NCBI RefSeq assembly: GCF_030272615.1
Contig: NC_081406.1
Coordinates: 171,636,361 to 171,700,360, forward strand
Direction: 5' to 3'
Source: Cryptomeria japonica
Taxonomy: Eukaryota; Streptophyta; Pinopsida; Cupressales; Cupressaceae
DNA: 64,000 bases
The notes below the pieces were generated by a model. That model did not search any database. It was given only the letters and a program-made list of their open reading frames with translations, and had not been told where the DNA came from. Both the position numbers and the translations under genes were made by a program. Positions 46,005 to 58,104 of this stretch are shown here, one piece after another. Position 1 is the stretch's first letter; each line of letters opens with the position of its first letter.

Positions 46005-49000
46005 CTAAGTCTCTACCGGTGGGGTAATGACCCCAAGATGGTCTTTGAGATATTCAAAAGTCTCCTTAGGCAGAGGTTTAGTGAAAATATCTGCAATCTG
46101 CTCTTTAGTATTCACATAAACCAGTTTTACTTCTTTTGCTTCAACATTCTCTTTCAGAAAATTTAGTTTGATAGAAACATGTTTAGTTTTAGAATGTAAT
46201 ACCAGATTCTTAGATATATCAATTGTTGCAGTGTTGTCACAATAGATAGTTATGGGTTCCTTGCATTTTACCTTTATGTCCTTCAACAATTTCTTAAGCC
46301 ATAATACCTTTGTACAGTTAGTTTCTGCTGCAACATATTCTGATTCAGCTGTTGATAAAGATGTACAACTTTGTTTCTTACTCAACCAATAAATTAATCT
46401 GTTGCCAAGAAAAAATGCTCCGTCGGTGGTGCTTTTTCTATCATCCACATCTCCTACCCAATTTGCATTTGTGTATGCACATAATTCAAAGTTTTCATCT
46501 CTAGGTTACCATAAGCCAAGATTTGTAGTGCCTTGTAAGTACCAGAATATCCTTTTTACTGTTGATTCATGATTTTCTCTAGGATTACTCTGAAATCTTG
46601 AAACAATACATACTGCATTTATAATATAAGGTCTTGTTTGTGTCAAATACAGTAAACCTCCTATCTTAGATTTGTACCTAGCCGGATTAATAGATGTAGA
46701 TTCATCCCTTAGTGATAATTTGTCATTTGTAGTCATAGGTGTGCTTACTGATTTAGAGTTTTCCATCCCAAATTTCTTTAGTAACTCCTTCAAGTACTTG
46801 GATTCACTCAATAATATACATTTATCAGTCTGTGAAATCTGCAATCCTAAAAATAATTTTATCTCTCCAATCATAGACATTTCAAATTCTTGTTGCATTT
46901 CAATAGAAAAGTCTTTACATAATCCATCTTCTCCTCCAACGATTATATCATCAACAAAAACTTCTATAACCAAGATGTCATCATTAGTCACTTTGTAGTA
47001 TAAGTTGTTGTCAGCATTACCTTTAGAAAAACCAATCTTCAAAAGATACTTATCCAATCTTGCATACCAAGCTCTTGGAGCTTGCTTCAACCCATACGAA
47101 GCTTTCCTTAACCTACAAACCATATCTTTGTTATCTGTCAAAGAAAATCCATCAAGTTGTTCAATGTAAACTTCTTCTTCAAGATCTCCATTCAGAAATG
47201 CACATTTAATATCCATTTGATATACTTTGTAGTTCTTGTATGCTGCAAAAGCCAAGAATAATCTGACTACCTCAATTCTAGCTACCGGTCCAAAGGTTTC
47301 ATTATAATCAATTCCATCTTTCTGAGAATATCCCTTACACACTAGTCTTTCTTTATTCCTGATTACCTTACCATCTTCATTAAGTTTGTTTCTGAATACC
47401 CATTTTGTTCCAATCACATTTTTGTTTTTAGGCCAGGGAACTAATGTCCATGTGTTATTCTTCTCAATTTGTTCTAGTTCTTCTTCCATAGCTTTAATCC
47501 AGTGTTTATCTTCACATACCTCATTAATTGATGATGGTTCAATTTGAGAAATAAGACATACCTCTTCATTTTCCAGTCTTCCTCTTGTCATAACTCCTTT
47601 ATACTTGTTTCCAATTATCTAATCTTCAGAGTGATTCAGTCTTACATACCGAGGTGTCTTTGTTTGTTGTTGTTCCTTAGTTACAGTGGAATTTTCAGAT
47701 GATACTGGTGTAACTGGATCTTCATTCTGTTCCGGTGGGTTCAATGTAGATTCATTTGTCAGAATCTCTGTTGCCAGTTCAGAGTCTATATACCTTGAAG
47801 TTCCTCTGAATTGTTCATCAATCTTCACATTTGTACTCTTAACAATTTTCTACAATCTTTTGTTAAAACATCTATATGCCTTGCTCTTAGATGAATAACC
47901 AAGAAATATTCCTTCATCACTTCTAGGATCAAATTTGCCAATATACTCATCTCTTCTAATATAGCATTTACTTCCAAATATTTAAGAGTAGGAGTAATAC
48001 CAAACCATAGTTCATGAGGGGTCTTACCAGTTTCTCCTTTGATGTGAACTTTGTTGAATGTATAGACCATTGTGCTTACTGCCTCTCTCCAATATACATG
48101 TGGTAGATTTTCTTTAGATAACATACTTCTAGCTACATCCAAGATTATGTTTTTTCTTTCAACAACTCCATTCTACTGTGGTGTCTAGGGTGCTGATAAC
48201 TGTCTTCTGATTCCATTCACTTCACAGAATGTATTAAATTCCTTAGATGTAAATTCTCCTCCTTGATCTGATCTCAAACATTTGATTTTCTTACCGGTTT
48301 CATTCTCTACCATTGCTTTGAATAGTTTGAACTTCCCAAGTGCTTCTGATTTTTCTCTGAGAAAAGTAACCCAACACATTCTAGAATAGTCATCAATGAT
48401 TAGCATGAAATATCTATCACCTTGTAAGATTTTAGTTCTTGTTGGACCACATAAATTAGTATGAATTAAGTCAAGAGAATTATTAGATTTTTCTGGAATA
48501 CTTTTAAAAGTTGGTCTAACTTGTTTTCCAAATTGACATTCCTTACATACCGGATTGTGAGGTTTAACAATCTTAGGTAAATCTCTAACTTCTTTAGTAG
48601 TACTGATTTTTACCATGCAATCAAAAATTACATGACAGAGTCTCTTATGCCATAGCCAACTTTCATCAATATGTACAATCAAGCATGTCTTTTCACTGTT
48701 ATTCAAATGAAAGATGTTACCTCTAGTTTGATTACCAGTTGCAATTTCCAAACTAGTTTTGTTCATAATTTTGCATTTACCATTTTTGAATTATAACTAG
48801 AATCCTGTCTCAACTAATTGACCAACACTCAAAAGATTATGCTTTAAACCTTCCACATAGTAAACATTGTTTGTATTATGCTTACCATCAAGAGATATTG
48901 TACCTTTACCTTTGATCAAGCAAGTTTTGTCATCTCCAAATCTTACTATGCCTCCATTATATTCCTGAAAGTTCAAGAATTTACCTTTATCACCAGTCAT

Positions 49001-50147
49001 ATGATGTGAGCATCTTGAATCAATGATCCATTCATCCTTAATTTCAACTTTAGCTGTCAGGGCCTTCTCTACCAGTTGAACAGTAGGTGTCGGTTGATCT
49101 TCTGTTATAGCAACAAAAACCCATCCATTGTCTATCAGATCTTCATCAAAATCATCAATGACTCCTGCATCAGCAAGATAACAAGATTTATCTTTATTCT
49201 TCTTAAATCTATATCTCTGATATTCAGGGTTAGGCTTGTATATTCTCCTAACTTCTTCTCTTAGTCTAGCATGTCTATCAGGGCATCTAGAAGCCATATG
49301 ACCAATATTATTATAGTTAAAGCATTTAAAGGGTTCTTTACCTTCATACTTACTTCCAACTGGACCTTTAGGCATTTTCCTTGCAAATAGTGCTTCAAGT
49401 TCTTCAAGTTCTTCATTTTCTCTCCTGCTTTCTTCAAGTTCTCTTGCATAAAAGGATTTCCAATCAGACTTGTCAAATGATGGTGCAGATGATGTTGATG
49501 CCTTAAAAGCCTAATTTGTCTTTATAGTAGCAACAAGACCAAATTCCTCAATTTCGAAAGCTGAAATTTTTCCAATCAATGTATCCCTAGTTACTGATGT
49601 ATTAGGCATTGTTCTTAACTCGTTTATAGTAGTAACCTTCATTTTATATGCCAGTGGCAATCCTCTTAAAACTTTTGAAACAATTTCATCTTCACTTAAG
49701 GTTCCTCCACAACATTTAATACCCAAAACAATTTCATTTACTCTTTCCATAAAAGCATAAATCCTTTCATCTTCTTCCATTTTCAGATTTTCAAAACCTG
49801 ACCTGGAAGCTTTCAAGTTTTGCAATTTTGACTATGGAATCTCCTTCATTCAATTTTTCCAAGTGATCCCAAATAGCTTTAGCAGTTGATCTATCTGATA
49901 ATCTCATGATTTTCTGATCTGATAATCTACTCAAAAGTGCTTCTCTAGCTTTGCAATCATTTTCCTCATCTTTTCCTAAGGTGGGTGGATTAGGCTAACC
50001 GAGAGTAGGAGCAGTATAGCCATTCTTTGTAACTTCCCAGATGTCCTTTCCAATTTAATTCAAATGTGTCTCCATCCTGATCTTCCATATGCCATAGTTG
50101 GTTCCATCAAGTTTAGGATTGTCCGTCCTGAAATAGTTAGTAGACAT
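46005..50147 (-). pseudogene. Copia gag-pol with damaged active sites
   Basis: Gag starts at ATG 50145-50147 (MSTNYFRTDNPKLDGTNYG) and the polyprotein ends at TAG 46005-46007. There is a frameshift near 49825 and another near 47830, with few stops otherwise. The zinc knuckle reads CFNYNNIGHMASRC, so the second Cys is Tyr. The protease motif reads WIIDSRCSHHMTGD, so the Gly of Asp-Ser-Gly is Arg. Integrase keeps WLWHKRLCHVIF and CKECQFGKQ, but the first catalytic Asp is Asn (LIHTNLCGP); RSDQGGEFTS is intact. RT shows [22 protein letters not shown] and EVFVDDIIVGG. RNase H shows SLSTAESEYVAAE and YCDNTATIDISKN. The 361-codon open stretch 46506-47591 is the best-preserved RT in the window. The substitutions are all explicable as G-to-A or C-to-T changes. 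Confidence 0.9.
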
Positions 50148-50190
50148 TGGATCTCCTCAAGCTGTTAAACTTTTGCAAAAAGAGGACTAA

Positions 50191-50202
50191 GCTCTGATGC
50201 CA
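50191..50202 (-). promoter_or_regulatory. Primer binding site with one changed base
   Basis: The minus strand reads TGGCATCAGAGC, one base different from the usual TGGTATCAGAGC, two bases from the LTR end. Confidence 0.75.
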
Positions 50203-50204
50203 AT

Positions 50205-51264
50205 TATTAGGTCTTGGGGACAACTGAGAGGGGGGGGGGGTGAATCAGTTGTCAAATAAATTCAAACCAAAACAATTTTAACCAACTTTAATGCTTAATA
50301 CTAGTAAACCAAACTTCTATGTCGGTAGACAATTTTATTAGTTAATTACAGTACCGGTAAAGATTAATGCATGAAACAGAAAGACAATAACATCCACAAC
50401 ACATAACACCAATATTTGTACGTGGAAAATCTGTAAGAGGAAAAACCACGATGGGAAACCTTACCCACAATCAGATGATACTGCTGCAGATAGTATGTGT
50501 ATACAAATGGGGTCTGCACATGAAGAAAGGCCAAGTGCCTAGAGCTCACTGCTCAAACACAAATAGGAGTCACACTGACTACAATTGGATGGTTAAATCC
50601 AATAAGGATGTACTACTCAAAATAGCATCTTACTATGCTGGATTCAGTACTGGTGTAGTTCTAATTGTCTTCACAAAACCTTGTTTCACCTTCAAATGAT
50701 GTTTGTGTGTTAAGCTCTGCTTATTCTCAAATATACTGAACTATTCCTTCCTTCTCATTCCACACTTGATCTTACAAATAAGATCTTACATTTATATCAT
50801 AGCCTAAGACCAATTTTAGTAGGTCAGCTCTAAAGGATATTACAATAAAATCAATTTATAAATAAAATAATATCTGATGCAATAACCGATTCAACATGTC
50901 GACTTGATGCATTTACAACAATAATAAAACATCTCCATAGTGTGTCGTGTTGATCTGGAATAGATAAGTCTGTCGGTGAATGACCTGGACCTATTTGCTG
51001 GTAACAGCAAATATGCAAACATGAATATGCCAATGAACAAATCTCCAAGACAAAGTGTCCAAATGATGTCTTCGACATAACCAGGTATTTTTCATGCCAT
51101 TCCAAGTGTCGGTGAACATTATATCTTGTCGATGTACCAGATACCGGTGACTATGCATAAGTCACTTGCTTGCCGATGAACATTGCCAATTCTTCAAAGT
51201 GCCAGAGTTGATAAGTGATAGTAGGTGTTGACATCAATGACAAAACCATACCAAAATACCAACA
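50205..51264 (-). repeat. 5' LTR of the minus-strand copia element
   Basis: This 1,060 bp copy matches 44562-45619. On the plus strand it begins TATTAGG instead of TGTTAGG, so the terminal CA of the LTR is mutated. A G run is present at about 50229-50240. Confidence 0.9.
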
Positions 51265-51269
51265 CACTC

Positions 51270-52834
51270 GTGTGTACCATATAGAGGATATCTAGATAGA
51301 TTGCAAATTGGAGGAGGATATCAGAAGACTTGACTTTTGTCATCCCACTCTAGAATAAATTGAAGATCTTAATCTTATAAATATTCCTAAGGGAATGAAA
51401 GATAATGGGAACATTTTGGATTCAACATATGTGGATAAAAATATTACAAAGACATCATTTCTTCTCATTTAGTGGTCTCAAAAGGAGGTAATTTTCATTA
51501 GGGCCAGATTACAAAAAATTCTTGCAAACACCAATGTTTGGTTGTCAAATAAAGGTATACAATTGTAGTCAAACACCATATTAGAGGATAATAGGGTTGG
51601 ACCTATTGGAAAAAGATCATAGCTAAGGACTAAGAACAAACAAGATCCTTCAACTCCTTAAAAGCCTCTTAAATGCAAGCTCTTCATGGGAAACAGTAAA
51701 GGAAAATATCAAGGTGAGCCTTCTACTCAAGTTTCTCAACAAGAAAGAGACACAAAAGAAGGTGAATTAGAAGATGAACCTATTTATGAAGAACAATCTA
51801 AAGAACAATTACCGGATGAGGAACAAAAAGAAGAATATGATGAGGATAAGTTACTAGGAACTCCCAAAGCTCCTCAACATGAGGATACACAAGGACCTAC
51901 TTGGGTAATAATTCTTGTTTCAGCTACTGTACACAAGGAGACCAAGGGCATACACCTTGCAACACCATCATGGAAAGGTATGATGAAGATAAGGTAAATA
52001 AGGATAGGCTCAAAGCATAAGTGGAATAAATCACTTGTGTGCTAATTAAGATAATAAAATCTTTAGAAATAGTTGTGTCGGTGACTTTATGAATTGATAA
52101 GAAGGTTGTAAAGCAAGTTGAGCGAGTAACCTCTCGTAGTAGAGTGGTGGGAGAATGGATGGATAGAATGTTCAGCCAAGGGACACATCTATTGAGATAT
52201 GTAGTTACTTTGATTGATAATATAAAAAGTGTAAAATATAAGGTTGGCAAGACACTAGATCTCCTCTCTCAGGAGCCAGAAGCATAGGAAAAATACTTTG
52301 ATGCTTGGTTGAAGTTAGAAGGTTTTGAACCAGATGTTCTAGTTGATAATAAAGTGTGTCTCTCTTGAGACATGTACATTGACCAAAGGGGAGCATTAGA
52401 ACATCAGATGAATACTTTGAAAAGACTCATCAAAGACATGAGGAAGGCAAAAAAAGAATGTATTGAAAAAATAAAGGAGATCACTGGAAAAAATATCAGA
52501 ATTTCCTTGTAAATTCCTTGACAAAAACCAAAAAACTCTTCATGTAGATGCTATCATCAAAGAGTTCATTTTACTAGTTAGCACAAAAGTTGATAAGGAG
52601 GAATTTTCTATATCCTCAATTGATAAACTAGTAGATCTACAAGTCATTCTAGATAATTTAGGATCTTTCCTAAAGAAACACAAGAAATGCTATGTTGGTT
52701 TAGGATATTCTATCACTCAAGTCAAGGTTATCACAAGCCACACTCAAGGTCCTAATCAGTCTCAGATGAAAGCCTCTCTGTAAAATTTTGAAGAGTTCTT
52801 GAAGCAAGATCAGAATGAACCAAAAGTATCATAG
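51270..52834 (+). pseudogene. Unnamed element ORF, part 2
   Basis: This resumes the host ORF after the copia insertion and runs to a stop at 52832-52834 (FLKQDQNEPKVS). A highly acidic linker, including ERDTKEGELEDEPIYEEQSK (about 51740-51850), separates the N-terminal domain from a C-terminal charged helical region (HQMNTLKRLIKDMRKAKKEC, about 52400-52460). Several stops and shifts are present. With part 1 the protein would have been roughly 900 residues. An N-terminal globular part, acidic linker and helical C-terminus match the general style of the other unnamed ORFs in this window. The function is unknown. Confidence 0.5.
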
Positions 52835-53595
52835 GACACTTAGTATTTTCTCATGATTTTTAGTTTAGGTGCATTTTTTTAATGTACGATTTACATCTAA
52901 GGTGTCTTTTTGTATGTACATTTTTTCACTTCAAGTTAGCACAAGTCCTAAGTTAAATAGGACTTGACTTTTGAAAAAACCATAGTTGGTTATAATTTTT
53001 CCTAGTTTTGCTCATATCCTCTCTCATATATTTATATGAGGATGCTTTTTGTAAATATGATCTTGTAAACTTTATGCAACTAGACTTTGTTAAAGTGAAG
53101 AGAAAAGTGAAACTTAGAGTTCAATTTTAATTCTTGTAAATTCAACCAAAAAGGAAAGCATCTTTGGCATTCAAACTTTGAGTTGAATTCATTGTGTTTA
53201 TTGGTGATAATTCTCTTATGTCATTCTTGTTATAGAACCTAATTTGATTAAGTAAAAGCAATGTGTAGAAGTATTGTTGGAAAGTGTAGTAAATTTGGTT
53301 TTGTATACTTTGTGTTACAGTTCAAAATTTGCAAAGTAGAAATCATAAGTGTATAACAATTTAAAGACTTTGAGCTTTACCTTGTTGTCACTAGTGAAAG
53401 TGTATGAATTTGTATGTAAATAGAAATATAAAGACCTTGAGATTTATTTTGTTATCTTAGAGAAACTTCATATTGGATTACAGAGGTTATTTGTCATAAA
53501 AGGTTGATAAGATAATAGTATATTTAATACATTGGGCTTCATTACTATTTTCTCATCTTGGGGAGCATCAAAAGACTTTGTGCTTTTATAGAAAC
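52835..53595. other. Noncoding, possibly the tail of the unnamed element
   Basis: AT-rich sequence follows the ORF stop, with no gene. No LTR pair or polypurine tract was recognised for the element that owns the upstream ORF. Confidence 0.4.
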
Positions 53596-54705
53596 TCTAG
53601 AGTCAAAAATTACATACCCCTTTGTATTCCACCTACACTTTTGCAACCACTTTAGTGTCCATTCCCTTGGCATTTGGGTAGGCTCGTTTCAACCCTTGCA
53701 TCAGCCTTTTCCCTCTCAAGATGCTTAGGACACTTTTTCAACGACTATCCTTCAACATCTATTTTATGTTAACCACATGTTTCTCTTGCCACTCATCTTT
53801 TTTTAGCATGATCCATCTGGACACGAGTGTGTGTAGACGTTTGTGCATCGTGCATTCATCCTACAACAGATGGATGTTCAAATGTTGGTTTTGCTCATTT
53901 TGAAACTTCTCACTTACATTGGTCAGTGAAAATGGCTTGACAACCTCTTTTCCCTCCTCTTCTCTCTTTCAAATCCATCTTTTCTCTCCATTAAAAGATC
54001 TCCCTCTCTCTTGGTTCTTCAAGAAATCTCTCTTGAATCTCTTTCACTTGCTACAAAAATCTCTAATTTTCTACAACACTCTTAAGCTCTCAGGATAATC
54101 TTTTGCAACTCTCTTGGCTTTCACAAGCCTCTTTGGTAATATCTTTCTCTCATTCTATCCATCTCGTCTTTGACCATCTTTGGATTTATCACATCCCCTA
54201 TCTATTTAATTATTTTATCATTATAGATATTTCTCTTTTGATCTATCTATCTATCTGGGTTGTCCGTGGAGGTGGAAACACCAAAATAGAGGTCTAACTG
54301 AGGCAGGCCTCTAATCACAACCTCCAACATTTTTCCTCTTCTTCATGTGTGCAGGTTTATTAGAAACATTTGAACATGAGGGTTTTCTTATGCTTTTATT
54401 TATTTCATTCATATTCATTTCTATTTATATTTATTATCTTTTATTCACTATCACATTTCTAACTTTTGTGTTTTGTAGGTTACCTAAAAAACACAAAGTT
54501 GAGTTTTCATGTTTCTGAGTCTTTTATGTTTGAGATTTGTATGAGACTATAGCACACCGCACTAGTGTCCTTGACCGAGATGCTCAGACTTAGACTAAAT
54601 ACTCTTTGTGTCTTCTCTTTGAATTTATCTAATTAGATATCCTCACCAGTTTCACTAGTTGGAGATATTTGAATGTATGTTGTGAAATTGGCTCTCAAGG
54701 GAACA
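53596..54705 (+). repeat. 5' LTR of the gypsy-type element
   Basis: The LTR starts TCTAGAGTC where the partner has TGTAGAGTT, so the terminal TG is mutated. It ends ...CAAGGGAACA. It contains CT-rich stretches and the phrase GTTAACCACATGTTTCTCTT shared with the 3' copy. Confidence 0.75.
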
Positions 54706-55082
54706 TAGTTCTTCCCTTTGCAGGGTCACTTTTGCACAATAACATTTTGGTGAAAAAAAAATTAATATTCCTTCCATCATTCAATATACCCCTAAAGAAA
54801 AAAAAAGACAATTCTAATCTTTCCCTTTATTCCAAAAAAAAAAATCAGGGTGTTGCCCTCTAAACCCCATTTCATGTCGTTAATTTTTAAATGATACGTC
54901 GGCCTTCAGCCGACTCATTTATGCATTTCTTACTTAAATTAGTTAACTATTTTTAAAATTCATTCGCTATCTTATTTTATTAGTTCTATTTCTAAATGTA
55001 TTCAAAGTACTAATGGTGCTCCTTTTCATGCATGTGATGGTGTCTTGGCTTTGCCTATGTCTCTCTATGTCCTTGATCCCTC
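54706..55082 (+). other. Gypsy leader, noncoding
   Basis: This short leader has A-rich runs near 54755 and 54800-54845 and no recognisable gag. The primer site was not identified. Confidence 0.4.
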
Positions 55083-55967
55083 TTGCAAAAATTCTTTTGT
55101 CTCAGCAGATATTTTGTTGCAAGAATCACATTTATTGATACATTTCTTAATGTTACTCTACCTTATCTTCATTCCAATGTACTCTCTTTAAGAGTTGATG
55201 CATTAGTGGATGATGAATCTCATGTCACATATGATCTCCCATTGGTTGATGTCAAGCAAGTTCTTTCAACTTATCCTTCTACAAGTTGTACTGAGTCTTG
55301 TAATGTTATTGTTATATTTGTTGCTCCTAGAAGACCTAAGAGACCAATCATTTGTGTGACTATAGCTAGTCCTTCTCAAAAGAAGTTAATTTATATTCAT
55401 GGTGTTCCTTTTAAAAGTGACTCATCAGATCTTTATACGAGATACAAACAATCTAAGGCTCCTTCTCATATAATGGTAGCCCATAATTTTTAACTTGTAG
55501 AAATAAGCAAAATGTTAATCAGTTGAGTACTTCTTTACCACCTTTTCAACCGGACCTTCCTCAATCACCTAAGCCTTCAGTTAAGAAACCTAGTGATTAT
55601 GATCTTATTGACCTCCACTTTGTGTTACTCCCGCTAAGATCTCACTTTGGGATTTTCTTCAGACTGCTCCAGTTTATCAAGGTATGCTTTAGGAATCTCT
55701 TCACAAGATCTTGTTGTCTTCTTCTACTAGGCCTCCAGATTTAAATGCATTGATGGATTGAATATTCGTGCAGATCCACTGAATATTAAATTTTATCCAT
55801 ATGAACTCTTGTCTCTCAAAATTAGAAATCAAGAGATCCATTATTGATAATCGTTTAAATTAATGGTGTCAACATTATACAGACTCTCATTGATACTGGC
55901 TCAACACTCAATTTTTGTAGTCTAGACCTATTACCAAAAATCAAAGTGGATTCAAATTCTCATTTTA
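55083..55967 (+). pseudogene. Gypsy protease region, N-terminal part
   Basis: Several frames are used in turn. One piece is open from 55083 to 55493. A piece in another frame reads TPAKISLWDFLQTAPVYQGM (about 55620-55690), like the SLYDLL segment that precedes protease in plant gypsy elements. The retropepsin active site appears as TLIDTGSTLNFCSLDLL, with Asp-Thr-Gly-Ser encoded at 55892-55903. The coding then breaks off at 55967, where a 938 bp repeat is inserted. Stops and shifts make it non-functional. Confidence 0.65.
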
Positions 55968-56905
55968 GGGTGAACTCACAATATTGGTTTCCACTTTTTG
56001 GCCAACTTTGACTCTTAGATTAACATTTTGAAAAAAACCTTCACTTTCTAACATGTATAACTTTTAAAGCGTTAAGAATTTGAAGATGATGTAAACTAGT
56101 GATTTGTAACATCTTTTCTGCAAATTCTAAATATAAATTTTTTTAATTTTTTTAAGAAAATTGTATTGATTTTTCCATCTCCCTTGAAATTTTTTTTTTA
56201 CAACGAACAACATTTTTTAAGAGTGATGTGCATCCCAAAACGCATAACTAGTTTTCTATAAATGATAAAAACTCAAGTCTTTCGAATTTTGGTTTGTAAC
56301 ATCAATACCCAGTGCATGCAATTGGTTTGATAGTGATATGTTGAATATTTTTTATTATTTTATTAATTTTTAAAGTCAGACTAATTATAATTTAGACATA
56401 GGTATACGTTTGAACACATAACTTGTTCTATATATATCAAAATTTAATTTTTTTTTGTTAGAAAGAAGACATCAATGCCTAGTGCATAGATTTTTATTTT
56501 TATTTTTTCTGAATTAGTTTACTATTTTTCTCAATGCATTGAACAAAGAAGTTCATGTTCAGTGAAAAACCTATATTTAGTAAAATTTAAAAAATGAGAT
56601 CATAATAAACTCACAATGTATTAAAATTATAGTCGTTGGAAAGCTTGCTTTGAGGACTACCAATCTACATTTTGGGTTATCAAGATCATTCCATTTGAGC
56701 CTTCAGCTAGAGGTTTGAATGCCAAAATTCTATAGAAATTTGTAGAAATTTTCAAAGAAGTGCAAAAAAGGGGGTTCGTACGAAGGGGGGTTCGCACGAA
56801 CCCCCCTAAATACCTTCGAATGAACCCCCCCCCCCCCACCCAAAAAAAAAAAAAAAAAATGACAAAAAAATGGTGAAAGTGGGAACTATTATTGTGAACT
56901 CGCCC
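55968..56905. mobile_element. TIR-bounded repeat, 938 bp, class unclear
   Basis: The ends form an imperfect terminal inverted repeat of about 30 bases starting GGG(T/C)GA and containing TCACAATA, with about 24 matches by eye. TTTA flanks both sides (55964-55967 and 56906-56909), and the gypsy protease coding resumes after it. It carries no ORF. Near one end is a perfect 10-bp inverted repeat with a 2-base loop (56785-56806, GGGGGGTTCG and its complement), followed by long C and A runs (56825-56859). A diverged relative lies at 32600-33345. GGG ends with an A/T-rich target would fit a PIF/Harbinger-like MITE, but a 4-bp duplication is not the standard 3 bp. Confidence 0.6.
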
Positions 56906-58104
56906 TTTAGCATCTTCTATGTTCATCTGTGGTTTTGATAATACTAGTAAAACTACTTTGGTCATTGTTACTTTGCTTATAAATATTGGACCAGCTACTA
57001 TTCCAACCCTGGTACATGTTAAATATTGGACCAATTACTATTCCAACCCTGGTGCATGTTATGCTAGGACCTTTATCGTGTAATCTTATCATGGGTAGAC
57101 CTTGGATTCATTCTTTAGGAGTGGTCAGTTCTACCCTTCTTGGTTCTATTATTTTTTTTGATAACAATCAAGTAGTTACAAGCAAGACTAATCCTAAAGC
57201 TATACACTTATGTCAAATTGTAGTAGTTGATCATGCCTTGGTTACACCTACTTTTAAGAATTATATTCCATCTTTATCTTCTAATATGCTGACACCTATT
57301 CACATGGACCCTCCTAAAGAGGAAACCCATGAGAAGGTTGTCCCTAAAGAAGATCCTCCTAAAATAGAAAGTCCTAAGTCTACTCCTCAATCAAATGCAT
57401 TTCTTGGTGATGATTGGGGTTCCTTAGATTTTACAAGATCCTTCATTGGAGAATACAAAGTCAACCCTATCCACCTTAAGTTTCCAAAAGTAGCATTCAC
57501 ACTTGCTATCAAAGATGAGTATTCTTTTGTATCGTAGGATCATGTTAACACTATTGGCTATACCATTAAAAGTTATCCTCCCCCTTTGGAGGAGTTGCAA
57601 TCACATTATGGTCTAGGATTCAATATTTCTTCCAAGTATGGATACAAAGGAAACAATCTTGGGCACATAGGTCAAGGAGTTAAGGTCCCTTTGGAATCGA
57701 AATTACACTCTTTTACAGTGGGTTTAGGCTACAAATCTTCTCCTTTGTCTTCATCCCCTTCATTTTATAATGTTCCTACATCTTCTTCTTCTTGTGAGTA
57801 GTCAAACCCTTCTCCCCAAGAGAAAGGGTTTCTTCCTACTTCTCATCCTTTATCTAATCAAGAGCTTATTTTTTTGCGACTTCTTAAAGCCCACTTTATT
57901 GCTCTTCCTCCTCCTACACATAAGAAATTTCATAAGGATAATAAAGCAAAACATTCTTTTTGTGCATACCATCAAGCGCTTGGCCATTCCACAAGTGAAT
58001 GTAAGGGCTTGACAAACAAAATACAAAAACTTCATCAATTGGGTGTCATTAATTCTTCATCTATTGATGTGCCTTCTTCTTCTTCTTCTTTGCACAACAA
58101 GTGA
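56906..58104 (+). pseudogene. Gypsy protease end, G-patch-like segment and zinc knuckle
   Basis: After the insertion the protein resumes with GFDNTSKTTL and the protease C-terminal motif NLIMGRPWIHSLG (about 57082-57120), typical of plant gypsy elements. A 40-bp exact-length tandem duplication (56981-57020, 57021-57060) lies before it and shifts the frame. An open stretch to a stop at 57535-57537 is followed by a segment with YGYKGNNLGHIGQGVKVPL and GLGY (about 57620-57735), resembling the G-patch-like module seen after protease in some plant retroelements. Next comes CAYHQALGHSTSEC (57961-58002), a zinc-knuckle-like motif with His in the second position, then NKIQKLHQLGVIN. Normally RT would follow; here the frame ends at 58104 in a Ser-rich tail. 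Confidence 0.65.

Larger units (their letters stand above)
44562..51264 (-). mobile_element. Complete minus-strand copia element
   Basis: The element has LTRs 44562-45619 and 50205-51264, a tRNA-Met-like primer site, a gag-pol frame 46005-50147, a polypurine tract and the 5-bp duplication CACTC. Its length is 6.70 kb. It differs from the A/B family in LTR sequence and moderately in protein sequence. It is a full-length insertion into an unnamed element ORF. Several catalytic residues are changed, so it is dead as written. Confidence 0.9.

Noticed and set aside
55968-56905. An 8-bp duplication GTGAACTC, suggesting a hAT insertion
   Set aside because: The 8 bases are part of the longer terminal inverted repeat that begins GGG(T/C)GA. 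TTTA outside the repeat is the better duplication.
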